A stretch of 54,935 nt of DNA from the NCBI GenBank assembly GCA_944389815.1, contig CALXNS010000066.1, positions 1 to 54,935 on the forward strand, given 5' to 3'. Of this stretch, positions 42,805-51,620 are shown one piece after another. The position numbers and the translations under genes are program-made. The notes below the pieces were generated by a model, which was given only the letters and a program-made list of their open reading frames with translations, did no database searches and was not told the DNA's origin. How positions within the stretch are numbered: position 1 is the first letter of the stretch; every line of letters begins with the position of its first letter. The DNA is from an uncultured Victivallis sp. (GTDB lineage Bacteria; Verrucomicrobiota; Lentisphaeria; Victivallales; Victivallaceae).

Positions 42805-44046
42805 TCAAGCTCCTTGGTTGATGAGATAATTGGTGCTGGTCGGGAATGCGAATTCAAGTCCTTCGGCATTGAACCGTTCCAGAATGGCGAAATTAACTTC
42901 CTGCTTCCATTTCACGAACTCATTCCAGTCGGTGGTCTGGAACCAGATGATCACGTTGATGTCCAGCGAATACGCCTGAAAATCGCTGAAATGGATGATC
43001 GGCGGATTCTTTTCGGCGTCGAACCCGGGATGCGATGCGAAAATCTCGTTGAGAATCTCCAGCGCCCGGCGCATCTTCTCCGGCGTCGTATCGTAGGTGA
43101 GATTGAGCGTGAAACTGTGTTTGATGTTCGGTCGGCGCGAAATATTGTTGATCGTTCCGTCGGCGGCGACCCGGTTCGGCAGATTCCAGATCGTGCCGTC
43201 GAGCGCGCGGATCCGGGTGCTCCGGAAGCCGACCGATTCAATGATTCCGTCGATTTCTCCGATGATGACCCGGTCGCCGATTTGAAACGCCTTGTCGGAA
43301 ATGAGCGACACCGCACCGAACATGTTCGCGATTGTATTCTGTGCGGCGAACGCCACCGCCAGACCGGCGACGCCGGCGCCGGTCAGCAGTGCGGTCACGT
43401 TCAGATTGAAGAGGTTCTGGGCGATGAAGATCACCGCCATGATCCAGACTGCGATCAATACCGCGCGCCGGACGAGATCCACCAGCAGATTATTCATCTG
43501 GCAGCCGGTTGTTGCCACTCGTTGCCGGAACCGTTCTTCGATGATGCCGATGATTCGGAAGATCCCCCAGAGAATGCAGAGAATGAAGCATGCGTAAAGA
43601 AGTTTCGCCAGCCAGAGATCCATCGAACCGGGGAAATTCACCAGTTTGTTGCATCCGGAAAGCCCCAGCAGCAGCACCAGCAGTGTGACTGGAGCATTGA
43701 TTTTCGTCAAGATCAGCACATCGAGGTCGCCCGGCGTCTTCCGGGCGATCCGCAGCAGGACATGTTTGATGAACAAATAAACCAGAATCGTTACCAGCAG
43801 CGTAACACCGATCCCGATCAGAAAGCTGATGAGATTCTGATGTTCCGCGGCGAACCAGTCGCTGATTATTTGCATAATATACTGAAAATAACCGATGCTC
43901 TCTTCGATCGTGGCGACCTCCTCCAGCTCGGTTACGACCGGCTCGATATCCACCGTCTCCGGCAGAACCGGTTCCGCCGGAGGAACGGTTTCCGCAACGG
44001 CGGCTGTCGCGGCTGCGGCTGCTGCGAAAATCCGAAACAATATCAT
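42805..44046 (-). CDS. Small-conductance mechanosensitive channel (MscS family)
   Basis: 413 residues from the ATG at 44046 (GGGAAAG upstream; an earlier ATG has no ribosome site). The signal-like N-terminus is followed by a periplasmic stretch and four to five membrane helices. The pore-lining helix and beta-domain are clear: [20 protein letters not shown], then [19 protein letters not shown] and [10 protein letters not shown]. It releases solutes on osmotic downshock. It heads the eight-gene string running to the pfkB-type gene. Confidence 0.93.
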   Translation of the reverse strand: MILFRIFAAAAAATAAVAETVPPAEPVLPETVDIEPVVTELEEVATIEESIGYFQYIMQIISDWFAAEHQNLISFLIGIGVTLLVTILVYLFIKHVLLRIARKTPGDLDVLILTKINAPVTLLVLLLGLSGCNKLVNFPGSMDLWLAKLLYACFILCILWGIFRIIGIIEERFRQRVATTGCQMNNLLVDLVRRAVLIAVWIMAVIFIAQNLFNLNVTALLTGAGVAGLAVAFAAQNTIANMFGAVSLISDKAFQIGDRVIIGEIDGIIESVGFRSTRIRALDGTIWNLPNRVAADGTINNISRRPNIKHSFTLNLTYDTTPEKMRRALEILNEIFASHPGFDAEKNPPIIHFSDFQAYSLDINVIIWFQTTDWNEFVKWKQEVNFAILERFNAEGLEFAFPTSTNYLINQGA

Positions 44047-44100
44047 TTTTTCAAAACTTTCCCGCTTGTACTTTAAAAACATCGGAAATCAATTTATATT

Positions 44101-44128
44101 AAAATAGCTCGTTTTTGATTTTTAACAA
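44101..44128 (-). promoter_or_regulatory. Possible promoter of the mscS-argG-rnc operon
   Basis: On the minus strand TTGTTA (44123-44128) and TATTTT (44101-44106) are 16 nt apart, about 55 nt before the channel start, in an AT-rich divergent region. Reasonable but not strong. Confidence 0.45.
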
Positions 44129-44194
44129 CCTGAAACCGTGAAAATCTGGCGCCATTTTTTCCGGTTTCAAATCACGTGACCGGGAATTCGGGAG

Positions 44195-45049
44195 ATGGCG
44201 GAGGAATTTTTTCAAGTTCTGGCGGAGTGTCTGGAGCGGGAGGGACGGCGGAAAGGCCGGCCCGGCATCGCGCCGGAGGTGTTGAAGGAATTTTTCACCG
44301 ATTCCCGTCCGGAAACGGAGGAGCTCCGGTCGCAGCCGCGCCGGAAGGCGGCACCGCCTTCGATGCCGCCTCATTCTCTTATTCAGGCGTCTCCTGCTCT
44401 GGAAACTTCAGCTTCATCATCGTCCTCCGTTCCGATTTCCGCTTCCGCGACCGGGAATGGCGGTGATGTCGCATTGCCGGATTCCCTGGATATGCTTGCG
44501 GAGACGGTCGCGCAGTGCCGCCGCTGCATTCTCGCGGAAACGCGGCAGCATGTGGTATTCGGAGAAGGAAATCCCCACGCCGGATTGATGTTCATCGGCG
44601 AAGGACCGGGAGCCGACGAAGACCGTCTGGGACGCCCGTTCGTCGGACGGGCCGGGCAGCTGCTCGATAAAATGATTGCGGCGATGCAGTTTACGCGTGA
44701 AGAGGTTTACATCGCCAACATCGTGAAATGCCGCCCCCCCGGCAACCGGGTGCCGTCGCCGGATGAGGCCGCCTGCTGTATCGGCTATCTCAAAAAACAG
44801 ATCGAATTGATCCGGCCGGAAGCAATCGTGCTCCTCGGCGCCACCGCCGTAACCTTCCTGCTCGGCCCGGTCGGCGGCATCACCCGGGTGCGCGGCAGGT
44901 GGTTCGCCTACGAGGGGATTCCGGTCATGCCGACCTTTCACCCCGCCTATCTTCTGCGCCAGGAGTCGGCCAAGCGCGAAGCGTGGATCGATCTCCAGAT
45001 GGTGATGAAGGTTTTCGGCAAGACGCCGCCGTCACGGAAGCGTGCCTGA
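44195..45049 (+). CDS. Family 4 uracil-DNA glycosylase (Fe-S)
   Basis: 284 residues. The catalytic domain begins near residue 100 after a low-complexity Pro/Ser/Ala linker. Motif GEGPGADEDRLGRPFVG and late HPAYLLR (H249) define the UDG fold. Four cysteines placed as in family 4 (C108, C111, C179 and C194 or C195) should bind a 4Fe-4S cluster. It removes uracil from DNA. The ~95-residue N-terminal extension, with a charged helical start, recalls the DNA-polymerase-associated branch. It ends 18 nt inside the convergent gene. Confidence 0.93.
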   Translation: MAEEFFQVLAECLEREGRRKGRPGIAPEVLKEFFTDSRPETEELRSQPRRKAAPPSMPPHSLIQASPALETSASSSSSVPISASATGNGGDVALPDSLDMLAETVAQCRRCILAETRQHVVFGEGNPHAGLMFIGEGPGADEDRLGRPFVGRAGQLLDKMIAAMQFTREEVYIANIVKCRPPGNRVPSPDEAACCIGYLKKQIELIRPEAIVLLGATAVTFLLGPVGGITRVRGRWFAYEGIPVMPTFHPAYLLRQESAKREAWIDLQMVMKVFGKTPPSRKRA

Positions 45050-47227
45050 GAGATCCGATTCCGGGCGGACGGCAAGGTTCAGATTGATTTCCCGCGGCGC
45101 CTGATCGGTCGGTTCCCAGAGGAATACATCGCCCGGCTGCGTCGCATAGGCAGGTTTCAATCCGTAGGCGAAGGGAATCCGGAATTGTTCGACGGCGCCG
45201 TCCGCGCCGCGCAGCAGAAGCTGAAGATCCACATCGTAACTCGGTACGGAGAGCACCTCCACTCCGATCCGGAGTTTCCCTGCCGCGCTTTCCCCGATGC
45301 GGATGGCGAAATGCGGATCGTCGCATGGATACGGCATCCCGGTGTTTTCCACTCCGGAGAGCAGAAACGGTAGCGATGTAAGTGGCGCATCCGGTGGCGC
45401 CACGCGGAAAAGAACCACTTGATTTCCATAGGAATTTGCCATTGTGACCGGACGGACGCGCGGATCCGCGGCAAGACGCCGCCGCAGTTTTTCCAGTTCA
45501 CCTGTGCTTGAAACGTCATGAAGGTCAAGCACGATGGTGTCGCCGGTTCGCAGGGCATCGGCATCCGGGGCGGCGGTTTCAAATTCGAAGATGAAGTGAC
45601 CGCGCAACCGCTGCGATGCAAACACCCGGCTTCCCTGAGGAATTTTTTCCTTCAGAAAATCGAGCGCGGCATCACACTCCGGCAGGCGTTCCACCGCGGC
45701 GTAGGAGTATTTCCCGACCCACGGGCCTTTGCCAAAGAAGTAGTAACAGCACACCGTGCTGAAACAGACCGCAATGAGCGCGGCAGGAAAAAGATGTTTT
45801 CCGGAAACGGCGGGGAGCGGAGCGGCGAGGAATTTCAATACGCGGGAATTCCGGCCGCAGCGGAGTTTATTCGCATTGAGGATGGCCATGACGAGAAGAA
45901 GAACGGTGATTTCCAGCCCGTACTGCATGACGATGTTTTTGACGTCGGGCGAATTCTGCAGGCAGACCCCGGCGAAGAGCGGAACCGTCGCGACGGCGAG
46001 TCGGGGAAAGGATACGAGCAGAAAAAGTTCCGGCAGCAGCAGCGTGAAGACGAATGCGAAGTTCTGCCATTGCAGAACCGTTCCGAAAAACGCTCCGGGC
46101 CGGAGAAACGGCGAGAGCGCCACTTCAATCGGCGTGTTTCCGAGCTGCGCATAATGAAACATCTGGGAGTAATGCTCCGCGTCAAGGCTTCGCGGCATGA
46201 CGGCCATTGAAATAAGGAAGAAGAAGGCGACGGAACCGAGAAAAAGAGCGATTCCTGCCGCATATTTCCGGCGTGTGAGAAGATAAAGCGCGTAACCCGC
46301 CCAGAAAACCGCCACCGTCTCCTGAATCAGAAACGAGATTCCCAGCACCAGATACATTCCCGTCCGTTTCCGGCACGCCCGGCAGAGGAAGAAGCCGAAG
46401 ATCGCCGGAATCATGAAGTTGATCGGGTGAAATCCGTAAAAGAGCGAGAGCGGCTGATTGGAGATCGTCGGATTAAGCGCTCCGAGCAGCGCGAAGAGCG
46501 CCGCCGTCGGTCGTGTGAATCCGAGTTTCCGCGCCAGCAGATACGAGAGCGGAATGACCGAATAGATCAGCAATGCATTGACCGCGAAGATCGTTTCGGG
46601 CGCGGGGGCAATCCGGATGAGTCCGGTCATCACCAGCGTCGGAAGCGGATTCCAGTGGCCGGCCACCGCGAGGAAATCCCGCAATGAATGGCCGTCCTGA
46701 AACGCGAGGCGCAGATAATTGGTCGCATATTCGCCCCAGTCCTGATAGAAAAGGAAGAGCGCCCGGCTGGCGTGGCGCTGCATGTGAAATCCCCACGATG
46801 CGGCCAGAAGATAGAAGAGGACGATCAGCAGTGGGACATACCGTTCTGCGGAACTCAAATCGCATTGCCTCCACGGTTCGGTTCGTGCGGCGGCCGTCCG
46901 GAAGACGATCCACGCTCCGAGGGCGAATCCGGCGGGCAGCGTGAGATATTCGAGCGGAAAAAACACCAGCGGCCAGAAAAGCACCCCCGGCAGGAGAATG
47001 CCGGTCCAGACCGGTTTCCGGAGCAGGAGCGCCGCGGCGGCCGCGACGAGAACGGCGCACGGCATCACGATTGCCGAACTTTCCGCGAAGGGAATGACAC
47101 GATAATAAATCATGTCGAGCGCCCGGATTTCAAAACATGCGCCGGCGAAAAACAATGTTGCCGGTAGAAGCGAAAGGAGCCGCAGCAGTGTCGCCGCAGG
47201 AGACGGCAATTCGAAATCTTTCGGCAT
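45032..47227 (-). CDS. DUF2079 polytopic membrane protein
   Basis: 731 residues from the ATG at 47227 (AAGGA 8 nt upstream), with about 13 membrane helices followed by a soluble domain of ~200 residues. The segment FLFYQDWGEYATNYLRLAFQ and AGHWNPLPTLVM match the first extracytoplasmic loop of DUF2079 proteins, which share the GT-C glycosyltransferase layout with an acidic loop after helix 1. A lipid-linked sugar transferase role is likely but unproven. The 3' end overlaps the convergent uracil-DNA glycosylase gene by 18 nt. Confidence 0.85.
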   Translation of the reverse strand: MPKDFELPSPAATLLRLLSLLPATLFFAGACFEIRALDMIYYRVIPFAESSAIVMPCAVLVAAAAALLLRKPVWTGILLPGVLFWPLVFFPLEYLTLPAGFALGAWIVFRTAAARTEPWRQCDLSSAERYVPLLIVLFYLLAASWGFHMQRHASRALFLFYQDWGEYATNYLRLAFQDGHSLRDFLAVAGHWNPLPTLVMTGLIRIAPAPETIFAVNALLIYSVIPLSYLLARKLGFTRPTAALFALLGALNPTISNQPLSLFYGFHPINFMIPAIFGFFLCRACRKRTGMYLVLGISFLIQETVAVFWAGYALYLLTRRKYAAGIALFLGSVAFFFLISMAVMPRSLDAEHYSQMFHYAQLGNTPIEVALSPFLRPGAFFGTVLQWQNFAFVFTLLLPELFLLVSFPRLAVATVPLFAGVCLQNSPDVKNIVMQYGLEITVLLLVMAILNANKLRCGRNSRVLKFLAAPLPAVSGKHLFPAALIAVCFSTVCCYYFFGKGPWVGKYSYAAVERLPECDAALDFLKEKIPQGSRVFASQRLRGHFIFEFETAAPDADALRTGDTIVLDLHDVSSTGELEKLRRRLAADPRVRPVTMANSYGNQVVLFRVAPPDAPLTSLPFLLSGVENTGMPYPCDDPHFAIRIGESAAGKLRIGVEVLSVPSYDVDLQLLLRGADGAVEQFRIPFAYGLKPAYATQPGDVFLWEPTDQAPREINLNLAVRPESDLSGTLP

Positions 47228-47255
47228 GGGACAATCCTTTTGTTGCATTTTTTTT

Positions 47256-47284
47256 AAGATAATTCGGGAAACTCCCCTTTGCAA
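47256..47284 (-). promoter_or_regulatory. Promoter of the DUF2079 gene
   Basis: On the minus strand TTGCAA (47279-47284) and TATCTT (47256-47261) are 17 nt apart, close upstream of the start at 47227. Confidence 0.55.
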
Positions 47285-47286
47285 AT

Positions 47287-47315
47287 TTGACAATGGAACT
47301 TTTTCGGGCAATATT
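47287..47315 (+). promoter_or_regulatory. Promoter of the GNAT-ribokinase gene
   Basis: TTGACA (47287-47292) and AATATT (47310-47315) are separated by 17 nt, about 40 nt before the start codon. It lies back-to-back with the DUF2079 promoter. Confidence 0.55.
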
Positions 47316-47359
47316 GATAGAACGATTTTTATCTGAGTCATGAGGAGAAGCCGTCACCA

Positions 47360-48811
47360 ATGAAAAATCAGCACACCGTATCCATCCGTCCCGCCGCAAG
47401 GGAAGAACTTCACGTGATTGCCGCGCTGGCCGGTACGATCTGGCCGATGACCTATGCCGGGATTCTCGGCGCCGATCAGATCGAATACATGCTTGAGATG
47501 ATGTACGCCGGTCGGGTTCTGGAGCAGGAATACGACACTGGTGTGCGTTTTTTTCTGATTATTGACGGCGACAAGGCGGTCGGATTCTTCTCCTTCGGAG
47601 TGGAAGGGGACGGGAAAGACAAGGTTGCCAAACTGCACAAGCTTTATCTTGACGCAAGCCGGCACGGACAGGGCATCGGTTCCCTCGCGCTCCGGCGGGC
47701 GGCGGAAGAGGCGCGCCGCGCGGGGTTCCGCCGCATGATACTGGACGTCAACCGCAACAACGCCCGGGCGATCCGGGCGTATGAGCGCAACGGTTTCGTC
47801 AAGCGCGAAGTCGTGGACATCCCGATCGGCAATGGATTTGAAATGAACGACTTCATCATGGAGAAGGATTTGACGCTCAGCGGCCGGATCCTCTCTTTCG
47901 GGTCGCTCAATCTGGATTTGATCTATCAGTTGCCGCACGCACTGCACAGCGGGGAAACGCTCCAGTCGAAGAGTTATCGCGTCGGCGCCGGCGGCAAGGG
48001 CGCGAACCAGTCGATCGCCGCCGCCCGCGCCGGTGTGACGACGCTGCACATCGGCCGGATCGGGCCGGAGGGGGAATTGCTGCGCGAGAATCTGAGTCGG
48101 GCGGGCGTGAACGTTTCGCTTCTTGAAAAGGGAAGCACGCCGACCGGTCACGCGGTGATCCTGATCGACGAGAACGGCAACAATTCGATCGTGCTCTATC
48201 CGGGAGCGAATTTTGAAATCACTCCCGAACAGTTGGATCGGGTGCTGCGCGAGGCGGCGCCGGGGGATATTCTTCTGTTGCAGAATGAAACCAATCTGGT
48301 TGCCGAAGCGATCCGGCGTGCGCACGCCGCCGGGATTCGGGTCGCCTTCAACTTCGCGCCGTTCGACGTCGCGGCGGTGGCGGCTCTGCCGCTGGAACAG
48401 GTCGATTTCCTGCTCGTGAACGAAGTCGAAGGCGCCGGATTGAGCGGGGTCTCTGAACCGGAAAAGATCGTGGACGAACTGACGCGCCGTTATCCCGGTT
48501 GCACGGTGGTTCTGACGCTCGGTCCGGATGGCGCGCTGGCCGGACGGGATGCGGAACGCTGTCGCGCCGCGTCGCCGCCGGTCAAAGTGGTGGAGACGAC
48601 GGGAGCGGGAGATACTTTTATTGGCTATTTTCTTTCCGGCGTGCTCCGGGAGCGGTCGCTGAAGGAATCGCTGGAACTGGGATGCCGTGCGGCGGCGTTG
48701 AGTGTGAGCCGCCCCGGCGCGGCCGAATCGATCCCGGCCCGGGAGGAACTTGAAACGGTGTTCGGTACGGCGGAAGCCGGGGAGGAGGGGAGAGATGCCC
48801 GAATGGGTTGA
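47360..48811 (+). CDS. GNAT acetyltransferase-ribokinase fusion protein
   Basis: 483 residues in one uninterrupted frame. Residues 1-172 form a GNAT domain with the acetyl-CoA loop RHGQGIG (101-107) and the late strand NNARAIRAYERNGFVKRE. Residues 176-483 form a complete PfkB/ribokinase domain: GSLNLDLIYQLPH at its start, GAGGKGANQSIAAARAG (209-225) and the catalytic TTGAGDTFIGYF with Asp418. The kinase half probably phosphorylates ribose or a related sugar; the acetyltransferase target is unknown. GAGGAG lies 12 nt upstream. Its 3' end overlaps the antiporter start by 17 nt. Confidence 0.92.
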   Translation: MKNQHTVSIRPAAREELHVIAALAGTIWPMTYAGILGADQIEYMLEMMYAGRVLEQEYDTGVRFFLIIDGDKAVGFFSFGVEGDGKDKVAKLHKLYLDASRHGQGIGSLALRRAAEEARRAGFRRMILDVNRNNARAIRAYERNGFVKREVVDIPIGNGFEMNDFIMEKDLTLSGRILSFGSLNLDLIYQLPHALHSGETLQSKSYRVGAGGKGANQSIAAARAGVTTLHIGRIGPEGELLRENLSRAGVNVSLLEKGSTPTGHAVILIDENGNNSIVLYPGANFEITPEQLDRVLREAAPGDILLLQNETNLVAEAIRRAHAAGIRVAFNFAPFDVAAVAALPLEQVDFLLVNEVEGAGLSGVSEPEKIVDELTRRYPGCTVVLTLGPDGALAGRDAERCRAASPPVKVVETTGAGDTFIGYFLSGVLRERSLKESLELGCRAAALSVSRPGAAESIPAREELETVFGTAEAGEEGRDARMG

Positions 48812-50282
48812 CATGTTGCCGCTCTGGCTGATGGCACTGGCGTTTCTGCTGCTGGCGGGGGCATGTTCGAGCAAGATTTCGAGCATTCTCAATGTGCCGG
48901 TGCTGCTGGTGTTTCTCGGGCTGGGGATGGTGGTTGGTTCGGATTGCCTCGGGCTGATCCATTTCAGCAATGCGGGAGCGGCGAACGTCATCGGCACGGT
49001 GGCGATGGCGTTCATTCTGTTTTCCGGCGGATACGATACGCGCTGGCGTTCGGTGCGCAAGGTGATCGGATACGGAACCGTTCTTTCGACGCTCGGAGTT
49101 CTGCTTACGGCGCTGCTGGTTGGTGCGTTCTGCAAATTCGCGCTCGGGTTTTCGACGAACTGGAGTCTGCTGCTCGGGGCGATCGTCTCTTCGACCGATG
49201 CGGCGGCTGTGTTTTCGATTTTGCGGAGCCGGAGCGTGAGTTTGAGCGGAAAACTGCAGCCGCTTCTGGAATTCGAGTCCGGGAGCAACGACCCGATGGC
49301 CGCATTTCTCACGCTCTTTCTGGTGGGAATTGCGACCGGGTCGGGGGAATCGTACTGGATGATTTTTCCGGCGTTTCTGGTGAAGATGAGCCTCGGAGTG
49401 CTCTCCGGGATCATCATAGGAAAACTGGCGGCCTGGCTCTTCAACGTGATCGATTTCGAGTATGACGGACTCTATTACGTGCTCGGAATCGGCGTGGTGC
49501 TCCTCGCATACGGCGGGGCGGAGTCGATCGGCGGAAACGGGTTCATGTCGGTTTATGTGGCCGGGCTGGTGATGGGGAATTCCAAATTCATCTATCAGCA
49601 CGGACTCGGGCGGTTCCACGACGGAATCGGCTGGCTGATGCAGCTGATGCTGTTCGGCATGCTGGGGCTGCTGGTGTTTCCGCGGCAGTTGCTCGGCGTG
49701 ACGTTCGCGGGGATGGCGATTTCGCTTTTCATGATGCTGATTGCGCGTCCGTTGATGGTTTTTCTCTGTCTGATCGGGAGTTCCTTCAATCGACGGGAAC
49801 GGTTGTTCGCGTCGTGGGTGGGGCTGCGCGGCGGCGCGCCGATCATGCTGGCGACGTTTCCGTTGATGGCGGATCTGCCGGAGAGCTGGAAACTTTTCAA
49901 CATCGTGTTTTTCATCGTGTTGACTTCGGTGATTATCCAGGGCAAGACGCTGATGCCGCTGGCGCGACTTCTGAAACTGGATCGCCCGCTGCGGGTGAAA
50001 CCCCGGGTGCCGCTCGAATTTGAGAATACCGGAACGATCAACGGCGACATGGTCGAATACGAAGTTCTCCCCGATGCGCCGTTCGTGGGCAAGAGCATCG
50101 CCGAACTCGGGCTGCCGGCGGGGGCGTTGATTCTGCTGATCCGGCGGGGGCGGGAGTTTGTCGTGCCGCACGGGAGCACGCGCATTCAGCCGCATGACGG
50201 GTTGATGATTCTGGCCGAACCGGAGGTGCTGGCGCAGGCGGAGCCGGTGCTGGCGGGAGGAGCGTATCGGGATGAGGAGTAA
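48795..50282 (+). CDS. CPA1/NhaP2-type K+ or Na+/H+ antiporter with TrkA-C domain
   Basis: 495 residues from the ATG at 48795, which has a very strong GGAGGAGGGGAG leader inside the preceding gene. About 12 membrane helices are followed by a cytosolic tail from ~400 with a TrkA-C-like fold (EYEVLPDAPFVGKSIAELGL). The antiporter core shows VSSTDAAAVFSILRS and ESGSNDPMAAFLTLF, typical of NhaP2/CvrA. It exchanges monovalent cations for protons across the inner membrane; the TrkA-C domain suggests nucleotide or ion control. Confidence 0.92.
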   Translation: MPEWVDMLPLWLMALAFLLLAGACSSKISSILNVPVLLVFLGLGMVVGSDCLGLIHFSNAGAANVIGTVAMAFILFSGGYDTRWRSVRKVIGYGTVLSTLGVLLTALLVGAFCKFALGFSTNWSLLLGAIVSSTDAAAVFSILRSRSVSLSGKLQPLLEFESGSNDPMAAFLTLFLVGIATGSGESYWMIFPAFLVKMSLGVLSGIIIGKLAAWLFNVIDFEYDGLYYVLGIGVVLLAYGGAESIGGNGFMSVYVAGLVMGNSKFIYQHGLGRFHDGIGWLMQLMLFGMLGLLVFPRQLLGVTFAGMAISLFMMLIARPLMVFLCLIGSSFNRRERLFASWVGLRGGAPIMLATFPLMADLPESWKLFNIVFFIVLTSVIIQGKTLMPLARLLKLDRPLRVKPRVPLEFENTGTINGDMVEYEVLPDAPFVGKSIAELGLPAGALILLIRRGREFVVPHGSTRIQPHDGLMILAEPEVLAQAEPVLAGGAYRDEE

Positions 50283-50291
50283 GTTCAGGGC

Positions 50292-50792
50292 ATGAGCGTT
50301 CGTCACTGGATTCGCCGGAAACTTTTCTGGCTGTACATGAAAATCGTCCGGGAGAAAGCTGCGCCGGAATACATTGCCCGCGGCTGGGCGATCGGAATGT
50401 TTTACGGTTGTCTGATTCCCTTCGGGCTTCAGTTGATCTGCTCGATTCCGACGGCGTTTCTGTTGAAGGGGAGCAAAATCGGCGCAACGCTCGGGACGTT
50501 GATCACCAATCAGGTGACGATCTTCTTCATTTATCCCGCGCAGTGTTACATCGGCGGTAAATTGATGGGCGAGGCGCTGCCGTTTCACGATGTGGAACTC
50601 GCGTTCGGCGACGTCATTGAAAAACAGGATTTCCGGGCGCTTTTCAACCTGAGCGGCGACCTGGTGATTTCTTTCTTTCTCGGCGGCATTCTCTTCGCGC
50701 TGGTGATGACGCCGCTGACCTATTTCCTGATCCTCAAACTGGTGCGCTCCTATCGCGCACTGCGGTTGAAAAGAAAGAAAAATCGCTTGTAA
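50292..50792 (+). CDS. DUF2062 membrane protein
   Basis: 166 residues with three to four membrane helices. GWAIGMFYGCLIPFGLQLI and IGATLGTLITNQVTIFFIYP fit the DUF2062 pattern, in which a glycine-rich first hairpin precedes an Asn-Pro or Asn-Gln turn; here Pro is replaced by Gln. Found near cell-envelope genes, function unknown. It starts 9 nt after the antiporter and is likely co-transcribed. Confidence 0.85.
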   Translation: MSVRHWIRRKLFWLYMKIVREKAAPEYIARGWAIGMFYGCLIPFGLQLICSIPTAFLLKGSKIGATLGTLITNQVTIFFIYPAQCYIGGKLMGEALPFHDVELAFGDVIEKQDFRALFNLSGDLVISFFLGGILFALVMTPLTYFLILKLVRSYRALRLKRKKNRL

Positions 50793-50807
50793 AATTTTCT
50801 TTTGTGA

Positions 50808-50830
50808 TGTATATTCAGGTAAAATATACA
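50808..50830 (+). promoter_or_regulatory. Operator-like palindrome before the redox cassette
   Basis: TGTATATT (50808-50815) and AATATACA (50823-50830) form a perfect inverted repeat with a 7-nt spacer, about 30 nt before the SDR start. The encoded XRE-cupin regulator three genes downstream is the natural candidate to bind it. Confidence 0.5.
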
Positions 50831-50861
50831 CTTTAAGAAAAAACACGGGAGGTTTTTCATC

Positions 50862-51620
50862 ATGTCGAAACACGTTTTGGTTACCGGCGGCGGGCGCGGG
50901 ATCGGCGCCGGAATCGTCGAACGTCTGGCTTCGGAGGGTTGGGATGTCGCCTTCTGCGGCCGGAAACCGGAAACGGAATTCCGCGCCTGGTGTACGGAGT
51001 TGACGGAGCGTTACAAAGTGCGTACGCTCTACGTGCAGGCGGACGTGTCTTCGGCGGAGGATCGGAAACGGCTGCTGGAGCGCGTCATCGCCGAATTCGG
51101 ATCGCTTGAGGCGCTGGTGAACAACGCCGGCGTGGCGCCGCTGGAGCGGTGCGATCTGCTGGAAATGAGCGAGGAAAGTTTCGATCGGGTGATGTCGATC
51201 AACCTCAAGGGGCCGTTTTTCCTGACGCAGCAGATCGGGCGTTATTTTGCGGAAAAGAAAATTCGCGGCTGCATCGTCAACATCGGGAGCATCTCGGCGA
51301 CGGTGGCGAGCATCAGCCGCGGGGAATACTGCATCTCCAAGGCGGGGGTGGCGATGGCGACGAAATTGTTCGCGGTCAAGATGGCGGAGTTCGATGTGCC
51401 GGTGTATGAGATCCGGCCCGGGGTCATCGCCAGCGACATGACCAGCACCGTGAAGGCGAAATATGACAAATTGATCGCCGATGGATTGATGCTTCAGCCG
51501 CGCTGGGGACAGCCGGAGGATATCGGCAAGGCGGTGGCGATGCTGCTGCGGGGAGATCTGGCATATTCGACCGGGCAGGTGATTCAGGTTGACGGCGGCA
51601 TGGAGATCGGCCGTTTATGA
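50862..51620 (+). CDS. SDR family oxidoreductase
   Basis: 252 residues. Classical short-chain dehydrogenase features: TGGGRGIGAGI nucleotide loop (7-17), NNAGVAP, a catalytic Ser in GSISATVAS and YCISKAG with the Tyr and Lys. The C-terminal YSTGQVIQVDGGMEIGRL is typical of 3-ketoacyl reductase or glucose/polyol dehydrogenase types. GGGAGG precedes the ATG. It is coupled by ATGA to the flavoprotein, so both probably act on the same substrate; which one is not clear. Confidence 0.93.
   Translation: MSKHVLVTGGGRGIGAGIVERLASEGWDVAFCGRKPETEFRAWCTELTERYKVRTLYVQADVSSAEDRKRLLERVIAEFGSLEALVNNAGVAPLERCDLLEMSEESFDRVMSINLKGPFFLTQQIGRYFAEKKIRGCIVNIGSISATVASISRGEYCISKAGVAMATKLFAVKMAEFDVPVYEIRPGVIASDMTSTVKAKYDKLIADGLMLQPRWGQPEDIGKAVAMLLRGDLAYSTGQVIQVDGGMEIGRL

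Noticed and set aside
47354..49444. Open frame of about 700 codons antisense to the GNAT-ribokinase and antiporter genes
   Set aside because: The plus strand encodes complete conserved domains; the antisense product is Arg/Pro/His-rich without recognisable fold.
48618..50873. Open frame of about 750 codons antisense to the antiporter
   Set aside because: His/Arg/Gln-rich shadow of a multi-helix membrane protein, no independent support.
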